Shown one piece after another: positions 50,901-61,706 of a stretch of DNA of 64,000 nucleotides. Positions within the stretch are counted from its first letter, which is position 1; every line of letters starts with the position of its first letter. Origin of the DNA: Orthonyx spaldingii (taxonomy: Eukaryota > Chordata > Aves > Passeriformes > Orthonychidae); the NCBI GenBank assembly GCA_013397795.1, contig VZTJ01003855.1, positions 1 to 64,000 of the forward strand. The letters run 5' to 3'. Below the pieces are notes generated by a model. That model searched no databases, had not been told where the DNA came from, and saw only the letters and a list, made by a program, of their open reading frames with translations. Position numbers and translations under genes: made by a program.

Positions 50901-52591
50901 TAACCAAAATGTGAAGCATGATAAAACTTACAAATTGTATTTAATACAATCCCAAGTTATTCAGAAGTTCTCTGTGTTGGAACTATTTCAGCTAATAGGC
51001 TAGTATGTGTTTTGTGGTATTTTTTGTACTCTTTTCTGACTTACAGCTAAATAATAAGCTGTTACCAAGTGGAGAAGTCACTCCATTTATATGCAAAATT
51101 AGTTTTTTCACTTGGGTTTGTGGAGTAGGGACATGACTTTTGCACAAAAGAGAGGAAGAGGAATATATCTCTATTTGAAACTTTAATCATCGTTCACATT
51201 ACTCCTTTAAGATTTCTCCTCATTTAATTTCTGCCTTCAAGAACTAATACGTGATTTTCTTAAAAAATGTTCTGTGTAGTGTACCAGTAATGATGAAATG
51301 CATCAAGGCCCTGTGATATTAGGTGGGAAAATGTGCTTCAAGGGGACTTTTAAAAGCTTTTCCTTGCCCGTGGTGACCCACAGGACTGATACACAGATGC
51401 ACACTGCTCTCATTATTAGTTACACCTTTTGAGGCTGCTCATCCTGTTGCCTGGTGTCAGAAGAAGGAGAATGGATGGGAAATAACATCCCAAATATCCC
51501 AAACTTCTCTGTTCTCCACTACAAGCCTGAGTCTCTGCACATCACTTGTGGCTGGAGGTCGTTGACAGCAAGTTGGCCACACCGAGTCCAGGGAAATGCA
51601 GCTTCCCAGCCAGAAACGTTTTGTCCATCTTACAGAAATGTAATTGTTGGCAGGATTCAGTGAGGAGGCAGGGAAAAAATGCAAAAAACACATTTCCCAT
51701 TGTTTGAGTACAGTCTATAAAGGAGCTGCAGTGTTTTTATGAACTTTATGGCTCAGGGCAAAGTGTTAAAAATCAGGTTTTCTGAGCTCCTGCTAAGCAA
51801 CAGCTTTACCATGACAGGTTCAGGAGCGTGGCCTGACCTTTGTAATACAATCTAAAATTAAGCATTTAATGCTGACACATAACAGTCCATGCAAATATTT
51901 AATAAAATCCTGTTGTTGAGGCGTGTATGCTGAAGTTAAGGAATTCCATTTCCAGACTATAGTTACAGCAAACTTTGTGAACCCAAGGGAAGATGGCACT
52001 GGTTTCAGTGGGCTTTGAATCAATTTAATTGGTGACCAGACTCCACTTCTTAAACCATATTTACTATGCAAGTAAAACAAAGTTTAAAGAACCGGGTCCT
52101 GCACATCAAACTGCTGTAACACATCTTAAAGTATCCTGGTAATTCTGCTCTATCCAATTTTGTGACTCTTTTTGCTGAGTATTTTTTGTACAAGTAGTTT
52201 GACTGATTTTTGGTAGCTGCTTTCTCCTGAGTCAAAACAGCTCTGCTCCATCATCTCCAAAGGATAATTTAGTTTTCAACCCCCTTTCCAGAAACACTTT
52301 GGTGTCGAATTCTCCTGGCACAGAATTTGCTTTGAGAAGCAATCCATGTGTTTGCAATCTCTGCAGCAGTTTGGGGACCTGTCAGGATGGGAGGTGTTTC
52401 ACCAGAACAGTGGAACGATGGAATGATTCAGGTGGCATTTTGTTTTTTTAAGATAGCAGAGAAAAAGACTTTACATTTTTGTGAATGTAAACTATACAAT
52501 TAAAGGAGTATTTTTGTCCTTTATCAAGAGATGGTGTCGGGGTGATCCCTCAGGGGTGAGGTGGCTGCAGGCTGATGAGCTGCCACTGGCA
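47982..52591. other. Intronic DNA, nothing recognised
   Basis: Contains a (GGTTT)n-like tract at 48818-48834, an A run at about 49016-49028 and CA-rich simple sequence at 49969-49994. No exon, RNA gene or dispersed repeat recognised. Confidence 0.55.
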
Positions 52592-52650
52592 GGCAGCAAT
52601 TCCCATCGCAGGCTTCCCATGGCAGCAATTCCCATCACAAAGCTTCCCAT
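52592..52650 (+). repeat. Two tandem copies of a 29-30 bp unit
   Basis: Two adjacent units (52592-52620 and 52621-52650) both begin GGCAGCAATTCCCATC and end CTTCCCAT, differing by two substitutions and one inserted base. It is a small local duplication in a G+C-richer stretch (about 52540-52850). Confidence 0.85.
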
Positions 52651-55600
52651 GGCTAAAGATGATGGCTTTGTGTTCATGGAACAAACCTGGAATGCTTTCC
52701 CCAGGACCCCCTGAGGGTCATGGAGGGAGGGGGAAGCCCCTGACCACGACAGGGCAGGCAGGGAAGGACCACCCTGCCAGGGCAGGAAGGGGTGAGGCAT
52801 TTGCTCATCAGCTGATTGTGGGTTGGATTCTGGGCTAACTGCTCCTCCACTGGTTTTGTTCTGTCCTTGGAAAAGCCTTCCTCTCAAATCACCTTCTCTT
52901 GGGAGTTTTGCGTTGCCCACTGCCATGTTTTATTCATGTGGTGTGTTTGGATAGGGCCAGTTAGCTAAAAAATCTGTTGATTGCTTCCCTGCTCGGGGCC
53001 CATCCATAAATGATGAGAAAATTCTTTCCAAGATGTGCAATTAGTTCTCAAGTTCATGGTACTCTTGGAGCTTCCCGAGTGGAGTTTGTGATTTATGAAG
53101 ATGTATTCCCATGTATGGTATCCATACGTTGCGTGTGACGGCTTCAGGCAGACGTGGTGATCAGCCTGGTAATTGGTGAGAGATGTGCTAGGGTATAGAA
53201 TATACACTCTGTGATGGATTTGATCTTTTAAACTCTTGGCTAGTACCATGTAGTTGGAATCTAATTTGCGTTCAAGGTATCTGTAAGAAGAATAAAAAAA
53301 TCCCCTATGAAAATGAGCAGCTGTGCTGCTACTGGATAAAAAGCCTACTTCTTTTTTGGATGTGTTATGCTAAGGCAAAGAAAAAACTGATGAAAATAGC
53401 AAAGTTTAGACATCCTTTTGGAGTCCAATAGATGTATTCTGGCAGCCAGGAGGACGTTTTTCTCCCTCGAGAACTGGGTGCATCTAGTGCAAAATTCAGA
53501 TATCCTGAGTTCAACAAGAATTACAGAATATAAATAGAATTATTTCTTCCTTTTAAGTCATGACTTGTTTAAAAAAGAGAAAAATATCAATATATTTAGG
53601 TTTTGTGGGGGTTTTTTTCTATAAGTTTTGGGAATAGTGCTCTCTGCTCTCACAAGTGGTTAAATGAGAAGTAAGTTGCTGTGGTTACCTCATCTCTGTG
53701 TGTGGAACGGAAGGGGTTGGGAGAAGGTGACTGATTCCTGCTCCTCTGGAATTCCTGGAATGCCTGGGCTCTTGGCAGAATTGTATTTGGCCTAAGCAGG
53801 ACAATGTAAACTCAGCTGTGAGCAGCATCCCTGCCCTGGTTCACAACTACTGGAATTGTGTAGCAGACACTCTGAAATGTGGATTTTTACCAATGAGCAA
53901 TGAAAGTTATTAGCTGACATCAAGGCAGTAAAGCAAAATTGTGTATGAAACAGGTGATCTTGGCAGTTGCCATTTCCAAGGATTTGACACAAATGACTAA
54001 AATCAGATTGACTTCCAGTTTTAAACAAATAAAAATGTGTTTTGTGTTGGAGCGCATCCAGTAGCCACATATGCGGTTTCACATAATTTCTCATTGTGGT
54101 ACCATATTCTCTTGCCACTGGCTCATAGACGATTTTCCTTTTGTTTGTTTTAGCAGAGATTTCATTTTCAGATTTGAGGCATGAACAGATTTTCAAGTAC
54201 CAAAACCAGAACAATTTTCACTTGATTTGTAAAATGCACTCGTGTAGTATAAACACACAAATAATATGCAAAGAAAATGACATTATGAATCATACCATTA
54301 ACAACTTGATTTTTTGGAATGTTTTTAGCAGTCAGCCACTGAATTATAGTGAATATATATTTGAATTTATAGAGCAGTGTTGTGTTCACTTTGGAGTTGT
54401 AATGGTCTGCAACTTTGTAGGGGATTTGGTTTGATTTTTTGGGGTTTTTTTCTCTTTTTTCTTTTTGTATTTGTTCAGGCATTCCACTATTTTCTTCTAA
54501 GAAAATGGAAATAGATGTACATATCAGAGAGACCTTCAGCTTTTCTTCCAAGATTTCTGTTCTCAGCCTTTAGCTTTTCTGGAGCTCCAATGCAAAAATG
54601 TTCCACTGCTAAAAGCAGGACCATTTCCTGGTGCCACTGGTACATAAATAAATTTGACACTGCATATTCTCACAGGTCTCTGAAATAAGTTACAGGATAT
54701 TTTTAAAGTATTTCCTGAGTGGATGCTAGATGAATTTTCCCAACTGTGGACTGTACTTACTCTTCTAGTAAAAAAAAAGGGACTTCAGCTTTAAAGGGAT
54801 TAATTTGCAACAATTAAAATAAATTACTCCTTATGCCATATATCAATGTGATTGAGTTTAATTTGTTCAGCATGCTCACTGCCTGTTGTGTATTTATAAT
54901 TCTGTTCACTGTTTCCAGCATTTTGATACAAGTTTTAATCAACACTCTTCCTATTAGTTGTAGATCACTATCAGGAATAAAGAATTCTATCTAAGAATTT
55001 ATCAGTTGCTTGTTTTCCACACCTTGGCTGCTTCTTCATGTGGCTTGAAGAAGCTGTGTTTTGGTCATTAACTTTTTATTTCCTCAAGTGAAGAGCATTT
55101 CTTACCCCCTGTGATGGAAAAGTAATAAAAAGAACTAAAAATACTCTGCTTTTAAAGCAGTGAAGGCCCTGAATCAGGAGAGCATGCAACTGTAAGCAAG
55201 CTGTGGTTCTCACGTACTTAATTCTTTTGTTGACTTACATGGATGTGGGGTGATGTTTTCTCTTGGTGATAAGAATTTCCAGTTTCATTTTGTTCATCAC
55301 AGAAGAAAAATCAAATTAAAGAAACCTCATTGAAGTCAGTACCATCACACTAATAAAAAATAGATCAAAGAATAAATCAGTCCCTTAGTGGGTTTAGAGT
55401 AAAATCATATGAGGGAATGAATTTGAAAGCCTTGATAATATAACAAATTGTCTGTTTCTCTTTGAGGTAGGTCTTTTTCTTTGAATATGATAATGAAATA
55501 TCCTGTGCAGGGAGTGGATCCTGTGGATAAATATTGATGGCTGCAAATAATTTATGTTTGAAACACTGTGGAGCGTGACAGTGAGTTCAGGTTGGTTGGT

Positions 55601-55772
55601 GGCGTTTGTGCCTTAAAAAAATGAGGGGGATTTCTGTCAGGCAAGAGCTTTGTGGTTTCTTGCTGTCTGTAAGGAATACCTGGAAATCCACTCACTTCTT
55701 AGGAATAAGCCCCATCAAACCCAGCCAGTTCCTTCAATGACACCTGGGCTGGCTACACACCAGTGGCTTGTA
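52651..55772. other. Intronic DNA, nothing recognised
   Basis: No exon or repeat recognised. Frames at 53792-54214 (-, 140 residues) and 54168-54551 (-, 127 residues) lack family motifs. Confidence 0.55.
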
Positions 55773-55825
55773 ACAAACAAAAAAACCCCAACCCAACGAC
55801 CCAAACCCCAAACACTAAAAACCCG
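55773..55825 (+). repeat. C/A-only simple sequence tract
   Basis: An almost pure A+C strand with AAACCCC/AACCC-like units but no fixed period. Confidence 0.6.
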
Positions 55826-56933
55826 CAGCACCACAAAATTCCCACTTCAGGATGAAGCTGAAATCCAGATCAGCACGGTCCAAGAATCCCAAGCCTGTGC
55901 AGAGCTGCTGGATTGTCAGTGGGCACGTTGGAGGGGCCCCGGTGAAGGGGAAGAGTTGCGAAGAGCTCGCTGGTCAGTGAAATAACGTTCTAACCACGGC
56001 ACTGACTGGCAGATGGAGCTGTGTCATGGGGATCTTCTGCCCTGAGAAACACCATTTTAATGCAGGGATTTAAACACTCCCGTTTAAGGAGCCCACGGTG
56101 GATTAGCAGCAAATGAAAAGGATATTACATTGAAAAAGTGTGGTGTGTTAGCTAAATTTGTCCAAGTAATTAAAATAGGTTCGCGAATATAAAGATAAGA
56201 ATGGGAGTGATATTTTCAGGATTTGCTCTCTACTGTTATGTCAATAATTGGATACTGATGTGGCTTTGGACTTCAATAGTCCTAATTTTTAAAAATACGA
56301 TAGCTTTTTCTTTGAACTTGATATGGCAGTTACAAAATGTCACCAGAGCTTATTTGTTCCTACTCTAATTCAAATCTGAATGCAAGTATCAAGAAATAGT
56401 GTTGTTTTTCTAACCTGAGTGAACACCTTTACTCCCTCTTTTACCCCCTTTACTCTTCTCTGAGACCCTCTGAAGGGAGAAATAGCAAGTCCTGTAACAA
56501 GGTAAAGGAATTCCCACTCAGGTAGGACCAGATGGAGCCTCGTGCATAAAGAACAGCTTTAGATTCTACCTTCACTTTCTGCTCCATTAGGTGGATTTTA
56601 CATTCTCTCTGCTTTTCAAGGTATGATTTGACAGCTGCTAAATGAAGATGATAATGAACAGTGATAATATTTAAATGACACCATTAATATTTGGTATGTT
56701 GGACAAAAAACCAGGTGTATTTGAGTACACAGACAGCCAGATGAAGAAAAGCAAGTTACAACTTTTTTTTCCCCTCCTACCCTCCATCTTGTCCATCTGG
56801 GCCATTTGCCGTCCTAGTTGGGAAGTCAACAGCACAGACATCACTGCATTCTCTTGAAAGCTGGGAAAATGGCTTGGCAAGCTTCATGTTACCTTCTGTT
56901 AAACAATTTTATTTGTTCTTAATTTTTTCTTTC
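55826..56933. other. Intronic DNA, nothing recognised
   Basis: No gene, RNA or dispersed repeat recognised. Confidence 0.55.
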
Positions 56934-56948
56934 CTTTTTTTTTGTTTT

Positions 56949-56979
<31 letters not shown>

Positions 56980-56986
56980 GTTTTTA
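56934..56986 (+). repeat. (TTTTG)n microsatellite with T runs
   Basis: A T-rich tract containing about five consecutive TTTTG units flanked by longer T runs. Confidence 0.85.
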
Positions 56987-58690
56987 CCACTTTAAGAGTG
57001 TGAGTGAGCGCTGGAACCCATGAAGGGTCCTTTAGACTTGGACTGCTCTATTCGGCCTCCTGTACTTTTGTGTTTCCTCAGTGTTGCAGGCTGAAACGCT
57101 CTGATTTCAGAAATGCCTTTGGTTGCTGGGAAGTGCCTCTCGTGCTTTGCATTGCTGTTGCCATAGTATCCCTATCAGCGCTGTGGCACAAATGACAGGC
57201 GACGTACAGCTATGGCTTTATAAATAGGCTTCTGGAAGAACAACACTTTCCTCACAACGTCAGATATTCTACTCCATATCCAAGCAGAAAACTTGTGTCA
57301 CGTTGGGATTTGGGTTTTTTTCTCCTTCAAGGCCTGCGGTTCTGGAGCAGAGCTTCAAAACTGGTACTAGGATTATTTTGAGAGAAAAAAACAATTACAA
57401 AAAATAGTGTATTGTACAGAAGCTCAAGCATTGTAAGCCATTGTTGGTTGTTTTTTCCTGCTAAACCAACACTGTCTGTTACATGTCTACACCCTTTAGT
57501 CACTCAGGAAAATCTGTGACAGTAAAAGACACCACAAAAAGTCATGTTAGTGTCTGCCTAACGTGGTTTGTAAGTGTGCTGTGCTGTTTTTTCATGCTTT
57601 AAAGCATTTTCTTTACTATGACACAAAGAATTTCAATAGAGTAGTTCCAACTTGGTTTAATTTTAAAAAAAGAAGAAAATAAAAGTATTCATAAGAGTGT
57701 AATGCTAAGTTCCACCCTGCAGTTTCCTTTACAAAACTCTTTGAGTTCTGCTGTTGTTGTTTTATAATCCCTGGAAACTCCACCGCAGTTAAAACTGGAG
57801 TTAAAGGCTCATAATTTATTTTTAATATATTTAATTATTTAATTATTTTTAATATCAGTTATCTCCTGGTATGACCTCACCTTCCAGACTTGATTCAAAA
57901 ATGTTATTGATGAACTCTTTAGACTGTTTCATTCGTGTACTCATCCTCATATTCCTTTGTAAAAAAGTTTTGTTTTCTGTATTTATTTGGAAGATTTATA
58001 TCTGACTATACAAAAATTTTATGTTAGTATAATTTATGAACAATACTTGCATCAGTATTGTCACAGAAGAACTTGGGATAGGAACTGGAATTTGGTTTAT
58101 ATTTATGGTTGTTGTTGGATTTTTTCATTTCCTCCCCTCAGAAATGTAAATTTTAGATATTATTCTATAAACATCAGGATTGGAAGGGTTTTTTACCCCT
58201 ATCGTGTTATTTTTCATTTTGATTTGTAATAGAGAGGAAGAAGTGGTAAAATAGTGTTTTCTAGTATGCACAGAAAATGCAAACATTCTGAAATTTTTTT
58301 CAGACCACCTTTAAATAGCAAATTTTCATTGTAACCCATACATTTTTATTTGTGTTTTCCATAGGAAACAATGCAAATATATTTATTTCAATAATAATGG
58401 ATACAAAGATGTGCTTTCCTGAAATAAGGGCTCTCTGCAGGTTGAATGTACATGGGCAGTTACTTCAGTGGGGTGACAATTGCTGGAGTTGCATTTAAAG
58501 GAATATAAGACAGTTAATAAATAAAATTTTTATAAATTATAGCCAAACTGATACACTTGTACACTATCCCCACAGTCATTCACTGAGCTCCCGCTGCTCC
58601 CACAGTGTCACCAGTAACGATAATCAGGATCTGCTGATGACATCCTTATCTGCATATTTGGACTGTAAATTGTAATGGTTTTCACAAAGC
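56987..58690. other. Intronic DNA, nothing recognised
   Basis: AT-rich, with (TTTAA)-like low-complexity sequence at 57818-57855. No exon or dispersed repeat recognised. Confidence 0.55.
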
Positions 58691-59050
58691 TGTTGGTCCT
58701 GCACTGTTGCTTCCCTCTGGACCCCTGGCTGGTGCTGCTTTGGGTGTTGTGGCACCGAGTCCCTGAAGTCCTGCCCATAAATCAGGGAATTCCTGAACTG
58801 CTGGGGTGTGACAGCACAGATTCCTTCCCACGAGAAAAATTTTCGTTTCTGTAATGAGGTTTGTAAACAAGATAAGTTGTTCAGAGCTGCTTTGGGAACA
58901 GGCGGTCGAACGCCTGTGGCCAGTCAGTCCCGGGGGGTGGGTGGTTATAGCCAATCCCAATAAGCTCTCATTTTGTATATAAAAACTGTATTTAAATAAA
59001 TAAATCTCTTTCTCGGCATTCTCATCATCGTGTGTCCCTTTGTTTCAACA
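58691..59050 (+). mobile_element. Probable LTR of an endogenous retrovirus (solo or deleted)
   Basis: A 360-base unit bounded by TGTTG at the left and CAACA at the right, a perfect 5-base terminal inverted repeat of the TG...CA type. Inside are a CCAAT box (58951-58955), a TATATAAAA box (58976-58984) and overlapping AATAAA signals (58995-59004), followed by about 45 bases of U5-like sequence. This order matches a U3-R-U5 LTR in plus orientation. No retroviral gene follows. Flanking bases (AAAGC and TTGGC) are not a target-site duplication, so either the left boundary is wrong or this is one LTR of a deleted provirus. TTGG directly after the right end could be a primer-binding-site remnant. 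Confidence 0.55.
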
Positions 59051-60629
59051 TTGGCTCAACAGCAACACTGGGGGATGTCCTCATGGGCTGCACATCCCCT
59101 TCTCCCCTGTCAGCAATCCCCTCCAGGTCCATTGAGTTACTCAGTGAGCAAAGCCTTTTTCCACAAGTGGGGACTCGCAGCACTGGGTTTTTATTTCGCG
59201 TTGCTCCTTTTGTATAATCGTGAAGCCAGGAAATGCTGCCCAGTTAAATCGTGCTGGGGTGGGGAGATCCACCTCTCAGATCCAGCTGGAATGTCCTTCA
59301 TCTGCTGCTTCCAATGCAAAGCAGTTTGCAGTGTTTAAGTGGAATAGCAATATTAATTGTTCCTAATCCGTTTCACTGCAAAATCAAATGTTTTAGTCTA
59401 AATTACCCTGCGAGTGGCAGTGCTGAAAGGCAGCAACTAACAGGTGAAGGCAATTACTGGCTTCAGTAATTTCTTCAACCACTGCAACTTGAGCTGCAGG
59501 AGTAAATCAATCTGTGCTATGACAGGGAGAATAAAATGAGAAGAGACAGGAAACAAAATTACACTTTTACCTGCACAATGAAAAGAATGTAGATGTGTTA
59601 GCACAGGTATATTTGAAACAGATGCTAACCTGATAGGAGCTAAGATTTCATTTACAAGAAAAATCACTTTACATGGAACTCTTGAACATTTACCCTGCAG
59701 AAATGCTATCCTAGAAGATCCTAACTTCTGGAATGGCAGAATTATGTAAAGATTAGGCAAATATTCTCTACATGGAGTTCAAGAGTGTGATTTATCTCTT
59801 AAAAGTTCTTGGCTGGAGGCTGTATGCAGCTCCACAGATATCTGTGTGTACCTGAAGGTCCTCCCATTTCACTTCCATCTTTCTAGAGGTTGTTAACAAT
59901 CTCAAGAGGCAATGTGTTATTATTCAGAAACCAGCCTGAAAAGTGCAGAATTTTCCTCTGCAGAATAAGTTTGCATCTCCATTTAAAGGTGTTGGTATTC
60001 CAGAGTACTATGAACAGGCATTACCAAATTTAAAATGATAAGAAATTTCTTAGAGTTCACTAGACAGATTTCCACACATTGTTGGCTGAAGTTCACCAGA
60101 CTCCATTTAGATAATAACATTTTCTTGCCAGTTTAAGTTCCTGAATTAAAACCACCCAGATTTCTTTGTTGTTGTTAACAAACATTACATAATTTTGTCA
60201 GTGCAAAACTTGGGGGAGAATTAAGACAACTGTTCTTCTATTGCCATACTTAAGCAAGAGGTATAAAAAGATCTGGTTCTCAGCAGATGGTTGCTTGCAA
60301 ACTTCTTGCCTACTTTTTTTCTTAGGAAACAAAAAAAATGAGGACAATGAGAGATCAAAGGAAGAGATTTTCCTAAGGAGCAAATAGGGATTCCTGTACT
60401 TATTTCTTCATTCAGTATGATCCAGCCCTAAAATTCTTACCTCAATATTTAGTTAATACTATAAAGTAAAAAGTTGTGCAAGGAATTTTATACATATTTA
60501 GGAAGGATTAAGTCAAATGTGACTTTAATAATGAGGCCTTCAAACGATTCATGTTGTTTGTCATAGGAAAGGTGCTCCTTTAGTGTCTCTATTGCTTTAG
60601 GAATATTCTGTGACTTTTAAAGGATTTTC
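59051..60629. other. Intronic DNA before the coding exon
   Basis: No exon or repeat recognised. AT-rich apart from about 59060-59290, just after the LTR. Confidence 0.55.
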
Positions 60630-60645
60630 CTTTTCTGTTTTCCAG
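60630..60645 (+). other. Splice acceptor of the PCDH11 coding exon
   Basis: A pyrimidine-rich tract, TTTTCTGTTTTCCAG, immediately precedes the exon. The exon would then hold 44 bases of 5' UTR before the ATG. This implies at least one upstream non-coding exon. Confidence 0.75.
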
Positions 60646-60689
60646 CTACTCCTGGCGTTCTACACGAATACTCATTAGTCATTCTGGAG

Positions 60690-61229
60690 ATGGACTTGCT
60701 GTCTGGAACCTACCTCTTGGCAGTCTTGTTGGCCTGCATCGTGTTTCAATCTGGCGCACAGGAGAAGAATTACACCGTGCGGGAAGAACTGCCCGAAAAT
60801 GTCCTCATTGGCAACCTGCTCAAGGACCTCAACCTAACGCTGGACCCCGACGTGCCCCTGTCCTCCCCGCTGCAGTTCAAGCTGGTGTACAAGACCGGGG
60901 ACGTGCCCCTGGTGAGGGTGGAGGAGAACACGGGCGAGATCTTCACGGCTGCCAATCGCATCGACCGCGAGAAGCTGTGCGCCGGCATCTTCAGCGAGAA
61001 CCGCTGCTTCTACGAGGTGGAGGTGGCTGTTCTGCCTGACGAGGTGTTCAGGCTGGTCAAGATCAGGTTCCTGATTGAGGATATAAATGACAACGCCCCC
61101 CTTTTCCCCTCGACAGTGATCAACATCTCTATCCCCGAGAACACGGCCATTAATTCCCGCTACTCTGTCCCGTCTGCCATCGACCCGGACATCGGCGTGA
61201 ACGGTATCCAGCACTATGAGCTGCTCAAG
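60690..61229 (+). CDS. PCDH11X: Protocadherin 11 (PCDH11X-like), first coding exon, N-terminal 180 residues
   Basis: PCDH11 is a delta-1 protocadherin, a calcium-dependent homophilic adhesion protein of the neuronal cell surface. Residues 1-24 form a signal peptide (MDLLSGTY start, hydrophobic core, cut near SGAQ). EC1 spans about 25-137, with PEN (35-37), the DREK calcium motif (92-95), two cysteines at 97 and 106 that probably form the protocadherin EC1 disulfide, and the DINDNAP linker (131-137). EC2 begins at 138, with IPEN (148-151) and DPDIGVNG (165-172). N-glycosylation sites are at N27, N48 and N145. The MDLLSGTY start and overall sequence fit PCDH11 better than PCDH9, PCDH7 or PCDH1. 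The ATG has G at -3 and +4. The exon is G+C-rich at third positions. It ends after codon 180 at AAG|GTGGGT (phase 0), within EC2. Five or more further cadherin repeats, the membrane segment and the tail are not in the window. Reading through would add 36 unrelated residues before a stop at 61338. Confidence 0.88.
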
Positions 61230-61236
61230 GTGGGTT
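61224..61236 (+). other. Splice donor ending the PCDH11 exon inside EC2
   Basis: CTCAAG then GTGGGT is a good donor. Homology to protocadherins stops exactly at K180, encoded by the last AAG, so the donor and the end of homology coincide. The intron would be phase 0. That coincidence is the main support for a real splice site. Confidence 0.6.
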
Positions 61237-61305
61237 CCTTCCATCCTTCTCTGTGGCTGTCTGTGCTACTGTCCTCCCACAAATGTTGCCAGTCCTCACC
61301 AACCC

Positions 61306-61706
61306 GTCAGAAAACCAAAGCTGTTTATTGCACACGGTAACAAAAACCCAAAGCTGTGCACTGCACACAGTGACAGAAACCCAAAGCTGTGTCCTGCAGT
61401 GACAGAAACCCAAAGCTGTGTGCTGCAGACAGTGACAGAAACCCAAAGCTGTGTCCTGTAGTGACAGAAACCCAAAGCTGTGTGCTGCAGGCAGTGACAG
61501 AAACCCAAATCTGTGTCCTGAAGTGACAGAAACCCAAAGCTGTGTCCTGCACACAGTGACAGAAACCCAAATCTGTGTCCTGAAGTGACAGAAACCCAAA
61601 GCTGTGTCCTGAACACAGTGACAGAAACCCAAAGCTGTGTCCTGTAGTGACAGAAACCAAAATCTGTGTCCTGCAGTGACAGAAACCCAAAGCTGTGTGC
61701 TGCAGG
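61306..61706 (+). repeat. Minisatellite with alternating 29- and 33-base units, about 13 copies
   Basis: Units share GTGACAGAAACCCAAAGCTG followed by TGTCCTGCA (29 bases) or by a longer ending with an extra CACA/GACA/GGCA (33 bases). From the second unit, long and short forms alternate for about ten units, implying that a dimer of about 62 bases was the unit amplified. The first unit (61306-61336) and the one at about 61650 are degenerate. The array starts 76 bases after the PCDH11 exon. On the minus strand it gives long frames of repeated LWVSVT-like peptides, which I regard as an artefact. Confidence 0.95.

Larger units (their letters stand above)
16477..60645 (+). other. Probable long 5' intron of PCDH11
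   Basis: It runs from the donor after the candidate first exon (GTAAGA at 16477) to a clear acceptor before the coding exon (pyrimidine-rich TTTTCTGTTTTCCAG ending at 60645). The 44 kb holds no recognisable coding exon. It holds CR1 fragments, microsatellites, two palindromes, a 117-bp direct duplication and an LTR-like element, listed separately. Additional 5' UTR exons could be hidden here, since non-coding exons cannot be identified by eye. Confidence 0.45.

Noticed and set aside
61230..61340. Continuation of the PCDH11 frame for 36 more residues to a stop
   Set aside because: The sequence loses all cadherin similarity at the donor and runs into the minisatellite, so it is more likely intron than a truncated protein, although an unspliced short form cannot be excluded.
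61306..61706. Regularly spaced repeats resembling a CRISPR array
   Set aside because: There are no unique spacers; the units are contiguous, and the DNA is from a vertebrate genome.
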